A stretch of DNA of 5,823 bases from Thermoplasmata archaeon M9B1D (GTDB taxonomy: Archaea; Thermoplasmatota; E2; DHVEG-1): NCBI GenBank assembly GCA_002900535.1, contig MUGC01000130.1, positions 1 to 5,823 of the forward strand, read 5' to 3'. Each line of letters starts with the position of its first letter. Positions within the stretch are counted from its first letter, which is position 1. Both the position numbers and the translations under genes were made by a program. The notes beneath the pieces were generated by a model. The model made no database searches. It was not told where the DNA came from and saw only the letters and a list, made by a program, of their open reading frames with translations. This document shows, in pieces, positions 1 to 5,311 of the stretch.

Positions 1-300
1 GCATATCTTGCAAAAGATGCACTTCAAGATGAAGACTACCAAGAGCTTGGAAAACTTATGAATGAAAATCACAAACTTCTACAACAAATTGAAGTATCAA
101 GCCGTGAACTTGATTTTTTAGTAAAACTTGCTCGTGACCACGGAGCTTTAGGTGCAAAGCTAACAGGTGGTGGCCTTGGCGGTAACATAATAGCACTAAC
201 ACCTGATCGAGATCTACAGGACAATGTAGCCAACGCAATTGAAAAAGAAGGTTTTCAGACTTTAAAAACTGTTATTGGCGTTAGAAGAAGTGGCGAATAA
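1..300 (+). CDS. mvk: Mevalonate kinase, C-terminal part (5' end outside window)
   Basis: This is the last 99 residues of a GHMP-family kinase that phosphorylates mevalonate to mevalonate 5-phosphate in the cytoplasm. The frame is open from base 1, so the gene starts upstream; the Met codon at 58 is internal. The visible part carries the helix segment LMNENHKLLQQIEVSS (residues 19-34 of the fragment) and the GHMP glycine-rich motif 3, GAKLTGGGLGGN (fragment residues 51-62), followed by a hydrophobic strand and a C-terminal alpha/beta segment ending VIGVRRSGE. Archaeal mevalonate kinases are about 300 residues, so roughly two thirds are missing, including the ATP-binding PxxxGLGSS-type motif. 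Other GHMP kinases share motif 3, but the NENHxLL...VS pattern and the downstream isoprenoid genes favour mevalonate kinase. The next gene starts 16 bases after the stop, which suggests one transcript. Confidence 0.92.
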   Translation, partial: AYLAKDALQDEDYQELGKLMNENHKLLQQIEVSSRELDFLVKLARDHGALGAKLTGGGLGGNIIALTPDRDLQDNVANAIEKEGFQTLKTVIGVRRSGE

Positions 301-304
301 TTAA

Positions 305-310
305 TGGAGG
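305..310 (+). promoter_or_regulatory. Shine-Dalgarno site of the UbiD-family gene
   Basis: TGGAGG lies six bases before the ATG at 317, inside the 16-base gap after the mevalonate kinase stop. It is a strong match to the 16S rRNA 3' end and supports both the chosen start and translation from an operon mRNA. Confidence 0.75.
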
Positions 311-316
311 TTTTTT

Positions 317-1627
317 ATGAAACTTCGGCCTTTTCTTCAGAAACTTGAAGAAGAAAAAAAACTAATTCGTATTAAAAAAGAAGTTAGTGTCAAAAAAGAA
401 ATTGCAAATATTATTTATTCTTTAGATGAGCAGCCTGTTATTTTTGAAAATGTGGAAGGATATCCTTTTCCTATTTTTGCGGGAATTACCGGTAGTAGAG
501 ATATAATTGCAGAAGGTCTTGGTACAACAAAAGACAAGCTCTTGTTTAAACTAGTTGACGCACTTAGAAAACCTAAAAAACCAGAAATCGTAGATATTGC
601 ACCCTGTCAAGAGGTCATTATCAAAAACCCTGATTTATCAAAACTTCCTTTATTATTTCATCTTGATGGTGATGGTGGTAGATATGGATCTGCTACTGTA
701 GCAACTATTAAAGATCCTGACACCGGTAGAAATGTTTCTTATCATCGTTTAATGCAGATTGGTAAAAACAAGTTTACAGCCCGATTGATTCCTAAAAGAC
801 AAACACGTACAACATATGATAAAATTAAAGGTGATTTAGAAATGGCTGTTTGCATTGGAAATTCAGTTGCAGTAATGATTGCTGCATCTCTAGGTCCACC
901 CTCTGGAGTTGATGAATTTGCAATTGCTAATGCACTTGATGAAACTAAACTTGTAAAATGTGTTACAAAAAATTTGGAAGTTCCTGCAGAATCTGAGTTT
1001 GTAATTGAAGGACGTCTTACAAGAGATTTAGATCGCGAAGGACCATTTGTAGATTTAACAGAGACTAGAGATTTTGAACGTCAAGAGCCTGTTTTTGTTG
1101 TTGATTGTATAACCCATAGGAAAGATGCAATGTATCAGGCACTTATCCCCGGTCGTTTTGAACATAAAATTCTCATGGGTATGCCAAAAGAGCCAACTAT
1201 TTATGATGAAGTTTCAAAAGTCTGCGAATGTAAAAATGTACTTGTTACAATGGGCGGTGGAAGCTGGCTACATGGAATAGTTCAAATTAAAAAGAAAAAC
1301 CCTAATGATGGTAAAAAAGCAATTGAAGCTTCATTCAAAGGACATAAAAGTATGAAACACGTTGTAATAATTGATGAAGATGTAGATATCTATAATTCTA
1401 ATGCTGTTGAATGGGCAATAGCTACTCGTTTTCAGGGAGATAAAAATCTAGTTGTTAAACCTGATCAGCCTGGTAGTAGTCTTGATCCTACTTCAAAACA
1501 GGAGCCTGGTAAAAAAGCTCTTACATGTAAAGTTGGCGTTGATGCAACAATTCCTTTTGATGTTGACAAGAAAAAGTATGAAATTGTAAAATACAAAAAA
1601 GTTGATTTGAATGATTACCTCAGGTAA
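317..1627 (+). CDS. UbiD-family decarboxylase, probable trans-anhydromevalonate 5-phosphate decarboxylase
   Basis: A complete 436-residue UbiD-family protein, the usual length for the archaeal members. These enzymes use prenylated FMN with a divalent metal and potassium. The archaeal mevalonate-pathway member converts trans-anhydromevalonate 5-phosphate to isopentenyl phosphate. Family landmarks are the N-terminal domain (about 1-110); the cofactor-binding segment NVSYHRLMQIGKNKFTARL (139-157), with the conserved Arg in YHR at 144; GPPSGVDE (193-200); the acidic active-site motif PAESEFVIEG (223-232); REGPFVDL (240-247); and the C-terminal segment IIDEDVDIYN...VEWAIATRFQ (351-373) followed by PGSSLDPTS (385-393). 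Start and spacing are supported by TGGAGG at 305-310. UbiD enzymes also act on aromatic acids and the 4-hydroxybenzoate of quinone synthesis, so the substrate is inferred from context: mevalonate kinase on one side and the AcnX dehydratase pair on the other. The UbiX prenyltransferase that makes the cofactor is not visible. The family call is very secure; the substrate call is strong but contextual. Confidence 0.94.
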   Translation: MKLRPFLQKLEEEKKLIRIKKEVSVKKEIANIIYSLDEQPVIFENVEGYPFPIFAGITGSRDIIAEGLGTTKDKLLFKLVDALRKPKKPEIVDIAPCQEVIIKNPDLSKLPLLFHLDGDGGRYGSATVATIKDPDTGRNVSYHRLMQIGKNKFTARLIPKRQTRTTYDKIKGDLEMAVCIGNSVAVMIAASLGPPSGVDEFAIANALDETKLVKCVTKNLEVPAESEFVIEGRLTRDLDREGPFVDLTETRDFERQEPVFVVDCITHRKDAMYQALIPGRFEHKILMGMPKEPTIYDEVSKVCECKNVLVTMGGGSWLHGIVQIKKKNPNDGKKAIEASFKGHKSMKHVVIIDEDVDIYNSNAVEWAIATRFQGDKNLVVKPDQPGSSLDPTSKQEPGKKALTCKVGVDATIPFDVDKKKYEIVKYKKVDLNDYLR

Positions 1628-1823
1628 GGGAAAATACAAGGTTTTTTTAGAAAGAAAAGAGCTTGACGATGATTTGATCTATATCCTTGGAGGTGGGGAA
1701 AAGTCACATATTGGTGGTATGATTTTTTGTGAACCTGGCAAAGAACCTATAATTATAAAATTAGAAGGACACTATGATTATATGGTTCTCGAGCCAATAG
1801 CTCTGAAAGCCTCTCCACGTTGA
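1611..1823 (+). CDS. Small LpdD-like (prenylated-flavin chaperone family) protein, apparently truncated by a frameshift
   Basis: A 70-residue frame that overlaps the end of the UbiD gene by 17 bases. The ATG at 1611 directly follows an in-frame TGA (1608-1610), so no longer start exists, and there is no clear ribosome site. Translation is probably coupled to the UbiD gene. The sequence has the look of the small LpdD-like family found beside UbiD enzymes: a beta-rich start, then GGGEKSHIGG (27-36), matching the GG-x-x-pHIGa motif, then a strand and GHYDY (53-57). LpdD-like proteins have been proposed to carry prenylated FMN between UbiX and UbiD, which fits this position exactly. Family members are, from memory, well over 100 residues and end with a HxDN-x-(3)-EEI-type helix. 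That ending is absent here but is found just downstream in another frame (1816-1890). The family assignment rests on motif memory without an alignment. Confidence 0.68.
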   Translation: MITSGKGKYKVFLERKELDDDLIYILGGGEKSHIGGMIFCEPGKEPIIIKLEGHYDYMVLEPIALKASPR

Positions 1824-1890
1824 CAATGCATCAAAAGAAGAAATAGAAATATTAGTAAGAAATTGTAAAGATCTTACTAAGTTTCTTTAG
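1816..1890 (+). pseudogene. Out-of-frame C-terminal tail of the LpdD-like gene
   Basis: Reading one base ahead of the preceding frame gives HVDNASKEEIEILVRNCKD and then LTKFL before the TAG at 1888-1890. This is the charged amphipathic helix, introduced by H-x-D-N-A, that I expect at the C-terminus of LpdD-like proteins. The upstream frame stops with TGA at 1821-1823, and this frame is itself closed by TGA at 1804-1806, so the join must fall between about 1804 and 1821. The hydrophobic strand that normally precedes HxDN (a run such as VVVVxGI) is missing, so more than a single base may have been lost, perhaps a deletion of 20-30 bases. Possible explanations are a sequencing or assembly error, a recent inactivating deletion, or, less likely, +1 recoding at CGT-TGA-C. 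Confidence 0.62.
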
Positions 1891-1916
1891 ATTTTTAATG
1901 GTTGTATTATTTCTCT

Positions 1917-1933
1917 AAATATTGGAAATATTT
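1917..1933 (+). repeat. Short perfect inverted repeat upstream of the dehydratase genes
   Basis: AAATATT-GGA-AATATTT has two 7-base arms around a 3-base centre. It sits between the end of the LpdD-like gene and the dehydratase large-subunit gene, just before a TATA-like element. A dyad in this position could be an operator or a weak hairpin. In DNA this AT-rich, a 7-base dyad can also arise by chance. Confidence 0.3.
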
Positions 1934-1943
1934 CGATTATATG

Positions 1944-1950
1944 TTATAAA
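1944..1950 (+). promoter_or_regulatory. Possible archaeal TATA box for an internal promoter of the dehydratase genes
   Basis: TTATAAA lies 94 bases before the preferred start at 2044 and would place transcription initiation near 1973. The gap from 1891 to 2043 is the only sizeable non-coding stretch in the pathway block, so an internal promoter is plausible. The surrounding bases are so AT-rich that the match has little weight, and no convincing BRE precedes it. Confidence 0.25.
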
Positions 1951-2030
1951 CTTGTTAAATATTATATGATTAAAGATTTTTTCTTAAAATACAAAACAGT
2001 AAAATATTCACATAATATAACACCAGTTAA

Positions 2031-2035
2031 AAGGG
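2031..2035 (+). promoter_or_regulatory. Ribosome site supporting the start at 2044
   Basis: AAGGG lies eight bases before the ATG at 2044, while the earlier in-frame ATG at 1966 is preceded only by an AT-rich run. Together with the family-like N-terminus MYLTKEEE, this decides for the internal start. Confidence 0.5.
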
Positions 2036-2043
2036 TTATAAAT

Positions 2044-3228
2044 ATGTATTTGACAAAAGAAGAAGAAAAAATTCTAAATGGAGAAAATGGCGAAGTTATA
2101 GAGCGTTTGTTTAGACTTCTTGTTAGACTTGGTGACATCTATGGCGCTGAAAAGATGATTCCTGTAGGTTCAGTACAGGTAGCAGGTGTTTCTTATAAAT
2201 CAATCGGTGATCCAGGAACAGAGTTTCTCGAAGATATTGCATCAAAAGGTGCAAAAGTAAAAGTTCTAACTTATCTAAATCCAGCTGGAATGGATCTTGA
2301 AAATTGGAAAAAACTAGGTTTCCCAGCAGATTTTGCAAAAAATCAACTTCGCATTATGGACGCTTTTAGAAAAATGGGAATAGTGGTAACATCAACCTGT
2401 ACTCCTTATCTTGCAGGAAACCTGCCTAGATTTAGAGAACACATCGCTTGGTCTGAAAGTAGTGCCGTTTCTTTTTCAAATAGTGTAATAGGTGCTCGTA
2501 CAAATCGCGAGGGTGGACCTTCTGCTCTTGCTGCTGCAATTTGCGGGATTACACCAAACTACGGGCTTCACTTATGGAAAAACCGTCAACCCACAGTAAA
2601 AATAAACGTTGATACTGATTTGAGTTTTAACTCTGATTTTGGAGCTTTAGGCTGGTATGTTGGTAAACAAGTAAAAAATAAAATACCATATTTTACAGGT
2701 ATTAAAGATGCAAATACAGATCAGTTAAAAGCATTAGGTGCCGCAATGGCTGCATCTGGTGCTGTTGCTTTGTATCATGTAGAAGGTCTTACCCCTGAGG
2801 CAGATCTTGTTGAAAACAAAGGTTTAGAAAAAATATCAGTTGGTAAAAAAGAGATTAAAGAAACATATAATAAACTTAACACCGGAAAAAAACCAGATAT
2901 TGTAATTTTTGGCTGCCCACATGCAAGCCTACGCGAAATTTCAACAATTGCAGATAAACTCGAAGGAAAACATCTGAAAAAACCTGTATGGATTTGTACA
3001 TCTCGTATGATAAAAGAGGCAGCAGAACGTATGGGTTATAATGAAATAATTGCAAAAGCAGGCGGGAGTATAGTTGCAGATACTTGCATGGTCGTATCAC
3101 CAATTGAGCAGATGGGATACAAAACAACAGGTGTAAATTCTGGTAAAGCCGCAAACTATTTACCTGGTTTTTGTAAACAAGAAGTATGTTTTGCAAACCT
3201 TGACGATCTTGTGGAGGGACAATTATGA
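2044..3228 (+). CDS. Phosphomevalonate dehydratase large subunit (aconitase X family)
   Basis: A 394-residue AcnX catalytic subunit. With the small subunit it should dehydrate mevalonate 5-phosphate to trans-anhydromevalonate 5-phosphate, using an iron-sulfur cluster in the cytoplasm. Landmarks are the typical start MYLTKEEEKILNGENG; VAGVSYKSIGDPGTEFLED (46-64); STCTPYLAGNLP (117-128, Cys119); AWSESSAVSFSNSVIGARTNREGGPS (135-160); FGCPHAS (289-295, Cys291); ADTCMVV (345-351, Cys348); and the substrate-loop-like NSGKAANYLPG (365-375). Cys119, Cys291 and Cys348 are the likely cluster ligands; this is inferred from family pattern. An in-frame ATG at 1966 would add 26 residues unlike the family and lacks a ribosome site, so 2044 is preferred. 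The stop overlaps the small-subunit start by ATGA, as expected for partners made in equal amounts. AcnX relatives also include hydroxyproline-type dehydratases, but the mevalonate kinase and UbiD neighbours point to isoprenoid synthesis. Confidence 0.93.
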   Translation: MYLTKEEEKILNGENGEVIERLFRLLVRLGDIYGAEKMIPVGSVQVAGVSYKSIGDPGTEFLEDIASKGAKVKVLTYLNPAGMDLENWKKLGFPADFAKNQLRIMDAFRKMGIVVTSTCTPYLAGNLPRFREHIAWSESSAVSFSNSVIGARTNREGGPSALAAAICGITPNYGLHLWKNRQPTVKINVDTDLSFNSDFGALGWYVGKQVKNKIPYFTGIKDANTDQLKALGAAMAASGAVALYHVEGLTPEADLVENKGLEKISVGKKEIKETYNKLNTGKKPDIVIFGCPHASLREISTIADKLEGKHLKKPVWICTSRMIKEAAERMGYNEIIAKAGGSIVADTCMVVSPIEQMGYKTTGVNSGKAANYLPGFCKQEVCFANLDDLVEGQL

Positions 3229-3611
3229 AAGGAAGAACAATATCCCCTGGAAAAACAGAGGGTACTGCAATTGTTTCATCTGATCCTATTGGTTTTTACG
3301 GTGGAATTGATATTAAGACAGGAATAGTAATTGAGAAAGGTCACCCTTTAGAAGGTAAAAAAGTTACTGGTAAAATACTTGTTTTTCCATGTGGTAAAGG
3401 ATCAACAGTGGGTTCTTATGTTATTTATGGTCTTTCAAAAAATGGTGTGGGTCCAGCAGGGATTATTAATAAAGAAACAGAAACAATTGTTGCAACTGGA
3501 GTAATTTTAGCAGGTATCCCATGTATAGATCAGATTGATATTGATAAAATTAAAACTGGTGACAAAATTATATTAAATGCAGATAAGGGTATTTGTAAAA
3601 TAAAAAAATAA
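3225..3611 (+). CDS. Phosphomevalonate dehydratase small subunit (AcnX small subunit, DUF126 family)
   Basis: A complete 128-residue partner of the upstream large subunit. It forms the swivelling beta-rich domain that completes the AcnX active site. The start MKGRTISPGKTEGTAIVS is the family beginning. FPCGKGSTVGSYVIYGL (54-70) contains the conserved G-K-G-S-T-x-G-S segment, with Ser60 the likely active-site serine. The end has the typical TGDKIILNADKG (111-122). GGAGGG at 3213-3218 lies six bases before the ATG, within the end of the large-subunit gene, and the ATGA overlap indicates coupled translation. The length matches stand-alone archaeal small subunits; in some AcnX lineages the two parts are fused, but not here. 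It is the last gene of the pathway block, and only 27 bases separate it from the converging gene. Confidence 0.93.
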   Translation: MKGRTISPGKTEGTAIVSSDPIGFYGGIDIKTGIVIEKGHPLEGKKVTGKILVFPCGKGSTVGSYVIYGLSKNGVGPAGIINKETETIVATGVILAGIPCIDQIDIDKIKTGDKIILNADKGICKIKK

Positions 3612-3638
3612 TTTCTTGTTACAATAGCTACATAAAAA

Positions 3639-5090
3639 TTAATGTCTCATATTCCAGATGGTTCCAATACCATCAATCTCAACATCATGATCGCCATCTT
3701 CATCATTCCAGATGATATTGCCTGTTACAGTTGATCTACCTATTTTCATACCCACCCCTGTTAATGTTTTCCAGTCTGGATCGATAGTATTTTCTGTTTT
3801 AATATTAATATTAAGCTTTATATTGTAAGATTTCAAAATAATCTGTGTATTACTTGGAACAGCAGTAACCTGAGTTTCAATTGGAATATTTAATAATAAA
3901 AATAGTTTATCAGAATTTATAATACTTACATCTACATTTTCGAGATTTGTTATTTTATTTCCATTATCAGATGTGATTAGAATTGTTGATAATGAATTAA
4001 TTATTGATTCCTTTGTTGCTGATATCTGAGGTAAGAGATAATAATTACTGTAATATATATTCCATCCGTTTTCAAGAGTAATCTGACACCAGTCCCAACC
4101 ATGAATTAAACCCTTGGTAATCAAAACAGATGTCCAAGTGTGTTCATGATGCCCAACCCCTTTTACGCTATAGCTTAATCCATCGATTTTTACTTCACCT
4201 TCGACCTCACAGCTAAGAAAAACATAGCTTGCGATGTTGCTTTTGGAATTTTCAATAGGTCTAAAACCATAAGTCCATAGCGGAGATGAAGGTGCAAAAA
4301 ATTGCAAATCCATTTCAATCTGATGATTTATGTCAATGTCATCTCCTTCAATATGTACACGCCAGCTTGGAGAAAGTCCTTGTACGTATGATTTTTCAAA
4401 TTCAACTCTAAAACCTTCCTCAGAAGAAGTGATTTGTAGTGCAGGCTTTTTAAAAATACCGTAATCACCAAGAATAGGTCTTTCTCTTTCTACAACTCCG
4501 CCATATTTTTTACCATCTGGGCTCATAAGTGTTACAAATAATAAATCTGGCTTTGACCAGAATAAATCATTACGAGACATATGATTAAAACTTACAATTA
4601 CTGTCCAACCTGGTAGTTCACAATTTTTACTAAAAACAGCGGTGTAATACCACCATTCTCTGTTTACAAGTAGTTTATTATAATGATCTCCTTCATCAGC
4701 TGGTGTAACAACACGATCCTTACTTGAAAAAACTCCTTCTGGTAATTCTTCTTTTGGCGTAAAAGTCCAGCTTCCTAAGATGTCCTGTGTAGGTTTAAAT
4801 TTAATAACAATTGTTCCTTCACAGCGAGTAATTTCATTTCCTTCAACAACTTTTTCACCGAGACCAGAAGAATCATACTCACCCTCAATATATATGTCTT
4901 TCCAATAAACCTCAGTTGATACATAATCTACTCGTAATATTTTATTAGTATCATCCTGGACGAAATGAATCTCTGGTGTATCAGGTTTTCTAGGATCTTT
5001 AACATAACCTGTTCTAAATAAAACAACTCCTGCTATGATTAGCAGAATAACAATTATTACCGCATCTATTTTCCGAAGCTTCAGACTCAT
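3639..5090 (-). CDS. Membrane-anchored CrtC/AttH-type lipocalin-like protein
   Basis: A 483-residue protein. Residues 1-7 are basic (MSLKLRK), followed by one hydrophobic segment at about 9-26 (AVIIVILLIIAGVVLF) with no signal-peptidase or lipobox cysteine motif nearby, so an N-terminal anchor with the body outside the cell is likely. Residues about 38-110 form a separate beta-rich region (IHFVQDDTNKILRVDYV ... GTIVIKFKPTQDILGSWTF), reminiscent of extracellular domains in archaeal surface and pilin-like proteins. From about 120 onward it resembles the hydroxyneurosporene-synthase/AttH fold: REWWYYTAVF (144-153), WTVIVSFNHMSRND (162-175), GVGHHEHTWTS (311-321), HGWDWCQITLENG (330-342) and a C-terminal GIGTIW. 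Carotenoid 1,2-hydratase CrtC belongs to this superfamily, but most archaeal members have no known function, and I do not claim hydratase activity. A weak GGTG lies four bases before the start. The gene converges on the mevalonate block, so it is a separate unit. Confidence 0.72.
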   Translation of the reverse strand: MSLKLRKIDAVIIVILLIIAGVVLFRTGYVKDPRKPDTPEIHFVQDDTNKILRVDYVSTEVYWKDIYIEGEYDSSGLGEKVVEGNEITRCEGTIVIKFKPTQDILGSWTFTPKEELPEGVFSSKDRVVTPADEGDHYNKLLVNREWWYYTAVFSKNCELPGWTVIVSFNHMSRNDLFWSKPDLLFVTLMSPDGKKYGGVVERERPILGDYGIFKKPALQITSSEEGFRVEFEKSYVQGLSPSWRVHIEGDDIDINHQIEMDLQFFAPSSPLWTYGFRPIENSKSNIASYVFLSCEVEGEVKIDGLSYSVKGVGHHEHTWTSVLITKGLIHGWDWCQITLENGWNIYYSNYYLLPQISATKESIINSLSTILITSDNGNKITNLENVDVSIINSDKLFLLLNIPIETQVTAVPSNTQIILKSYNIKLNINIKTENTIDPDWKTLTGVGMKIGRSTVTGNIIWNDEDGDHDVEIDGIGTIWNMRH

Positions 5091-5134
5091 TTCACACCAG
5101 CATATTTTATATTGCTAAGTAAATATTTATGTGA

Positions 5135-5156
5135 AGTATTTATTAAATCTTTCTTT
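5135..5156 (-). promoter_or_regulatory. Possible BRE/TATA promoter of the lipocalin-like gene
   Basis: On the minus strand this reads AAGAAAGATTTAATAAATAC and then TT: a purine-rich BRE-like stretch followed by a TATA-like TTTAATAAATA. Initiation about 25 bases further on would leave a leader of roughly 30 bases before the ATG at 5090. Spacing and order fit an archaeal promoter; base composition makes chance matches common. Confidence 0.35.
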
Positions 5157-5225
5157 ACAGGTGTTATCATAATCAATTTATCTATTAATTAATATTTTAA
5201 AAATTAAAACACATTTTAAATAACT

Positions 5226-5236
5226 CAAAATATATT
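5226..5236 (+). promoter_or_regulatory. Possible BRE/TATA promoter of carA
   Basis: CAAAATATATT combines a BRE-like CAAAA with a TATA-like TATATT on the plus strand, 75 bases before the carA start. A leader of about 50 bases would result. The whole 5091-5311 gap is AT-rich and contains other candidates, such as TTTTAAATA at 5214-5222, so the exact element is uncertain. Confidence 0.25.
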
Positions 5237-5295
5237 CGTTTTTTTTAAGTGATTAGATTTACAGATTGTAAATTCTTTTCACCATCTATAATTTA

Positions 5296-5301
5296 GAGGG
5301 G
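5296..5301 (+). promoter_or_regulatory. Ribosome site of carA
   Basis: GAGGGG lies ten bases before the ATG at 5312, a slightly long but usable spacing. A second ATG at 5328, preceded by AGGAGA, is out of frame, so 5312 is the start. Confidence 0.6.
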
Positions 5302-5311
5302 ACTATAAATC

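Noticed and set aside
56..238. Minus-strand open frame inside the mevalonate kinase fragment
   Set aside because: It is a shadow of a clearly conserved GHMP kinase frame and has no ribosome site or recognisable motif.
317..1627. Quinone-pathway 4-hydroxybenzoate decarboxylase (ubiD) as the specific function
   Set aside because: The family is right but the setting between mevalonate kinase and the AcnX dehydratase favours the anhydromevalonate phosphate substrate; no quinone genes are visible.
2123..2338. Minus-strand open frame inside the dehydratase large subunit
   Set aside because: It is leucine- and glutamine-rich shadow sequence opposite a strongly conserved family protein.
2876..3196. 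Minus-strand 106-residue open frame inside the dehydratase large subunit
   Set aside because: It lies opposite the conserved GCPH and DTC region and has no family-like features of its own.
5160..5222. Palindromic AT stretches (TTAATTAA, ATTTTAAAAAT) as operators or repeat arrays
   Set aside because: They consist only of A and T in a very AT-rich gap, vary in form and have no regular spacing, so chance explains them; there is no CRISPR-like repeat and spacer pattern.
5239..5246. Run of eight T on the plus strand as a terminator
   Set aside because: No plus-strand gene ends nearby; it lies in the leader region before carA and is most simply AT-rich composition.
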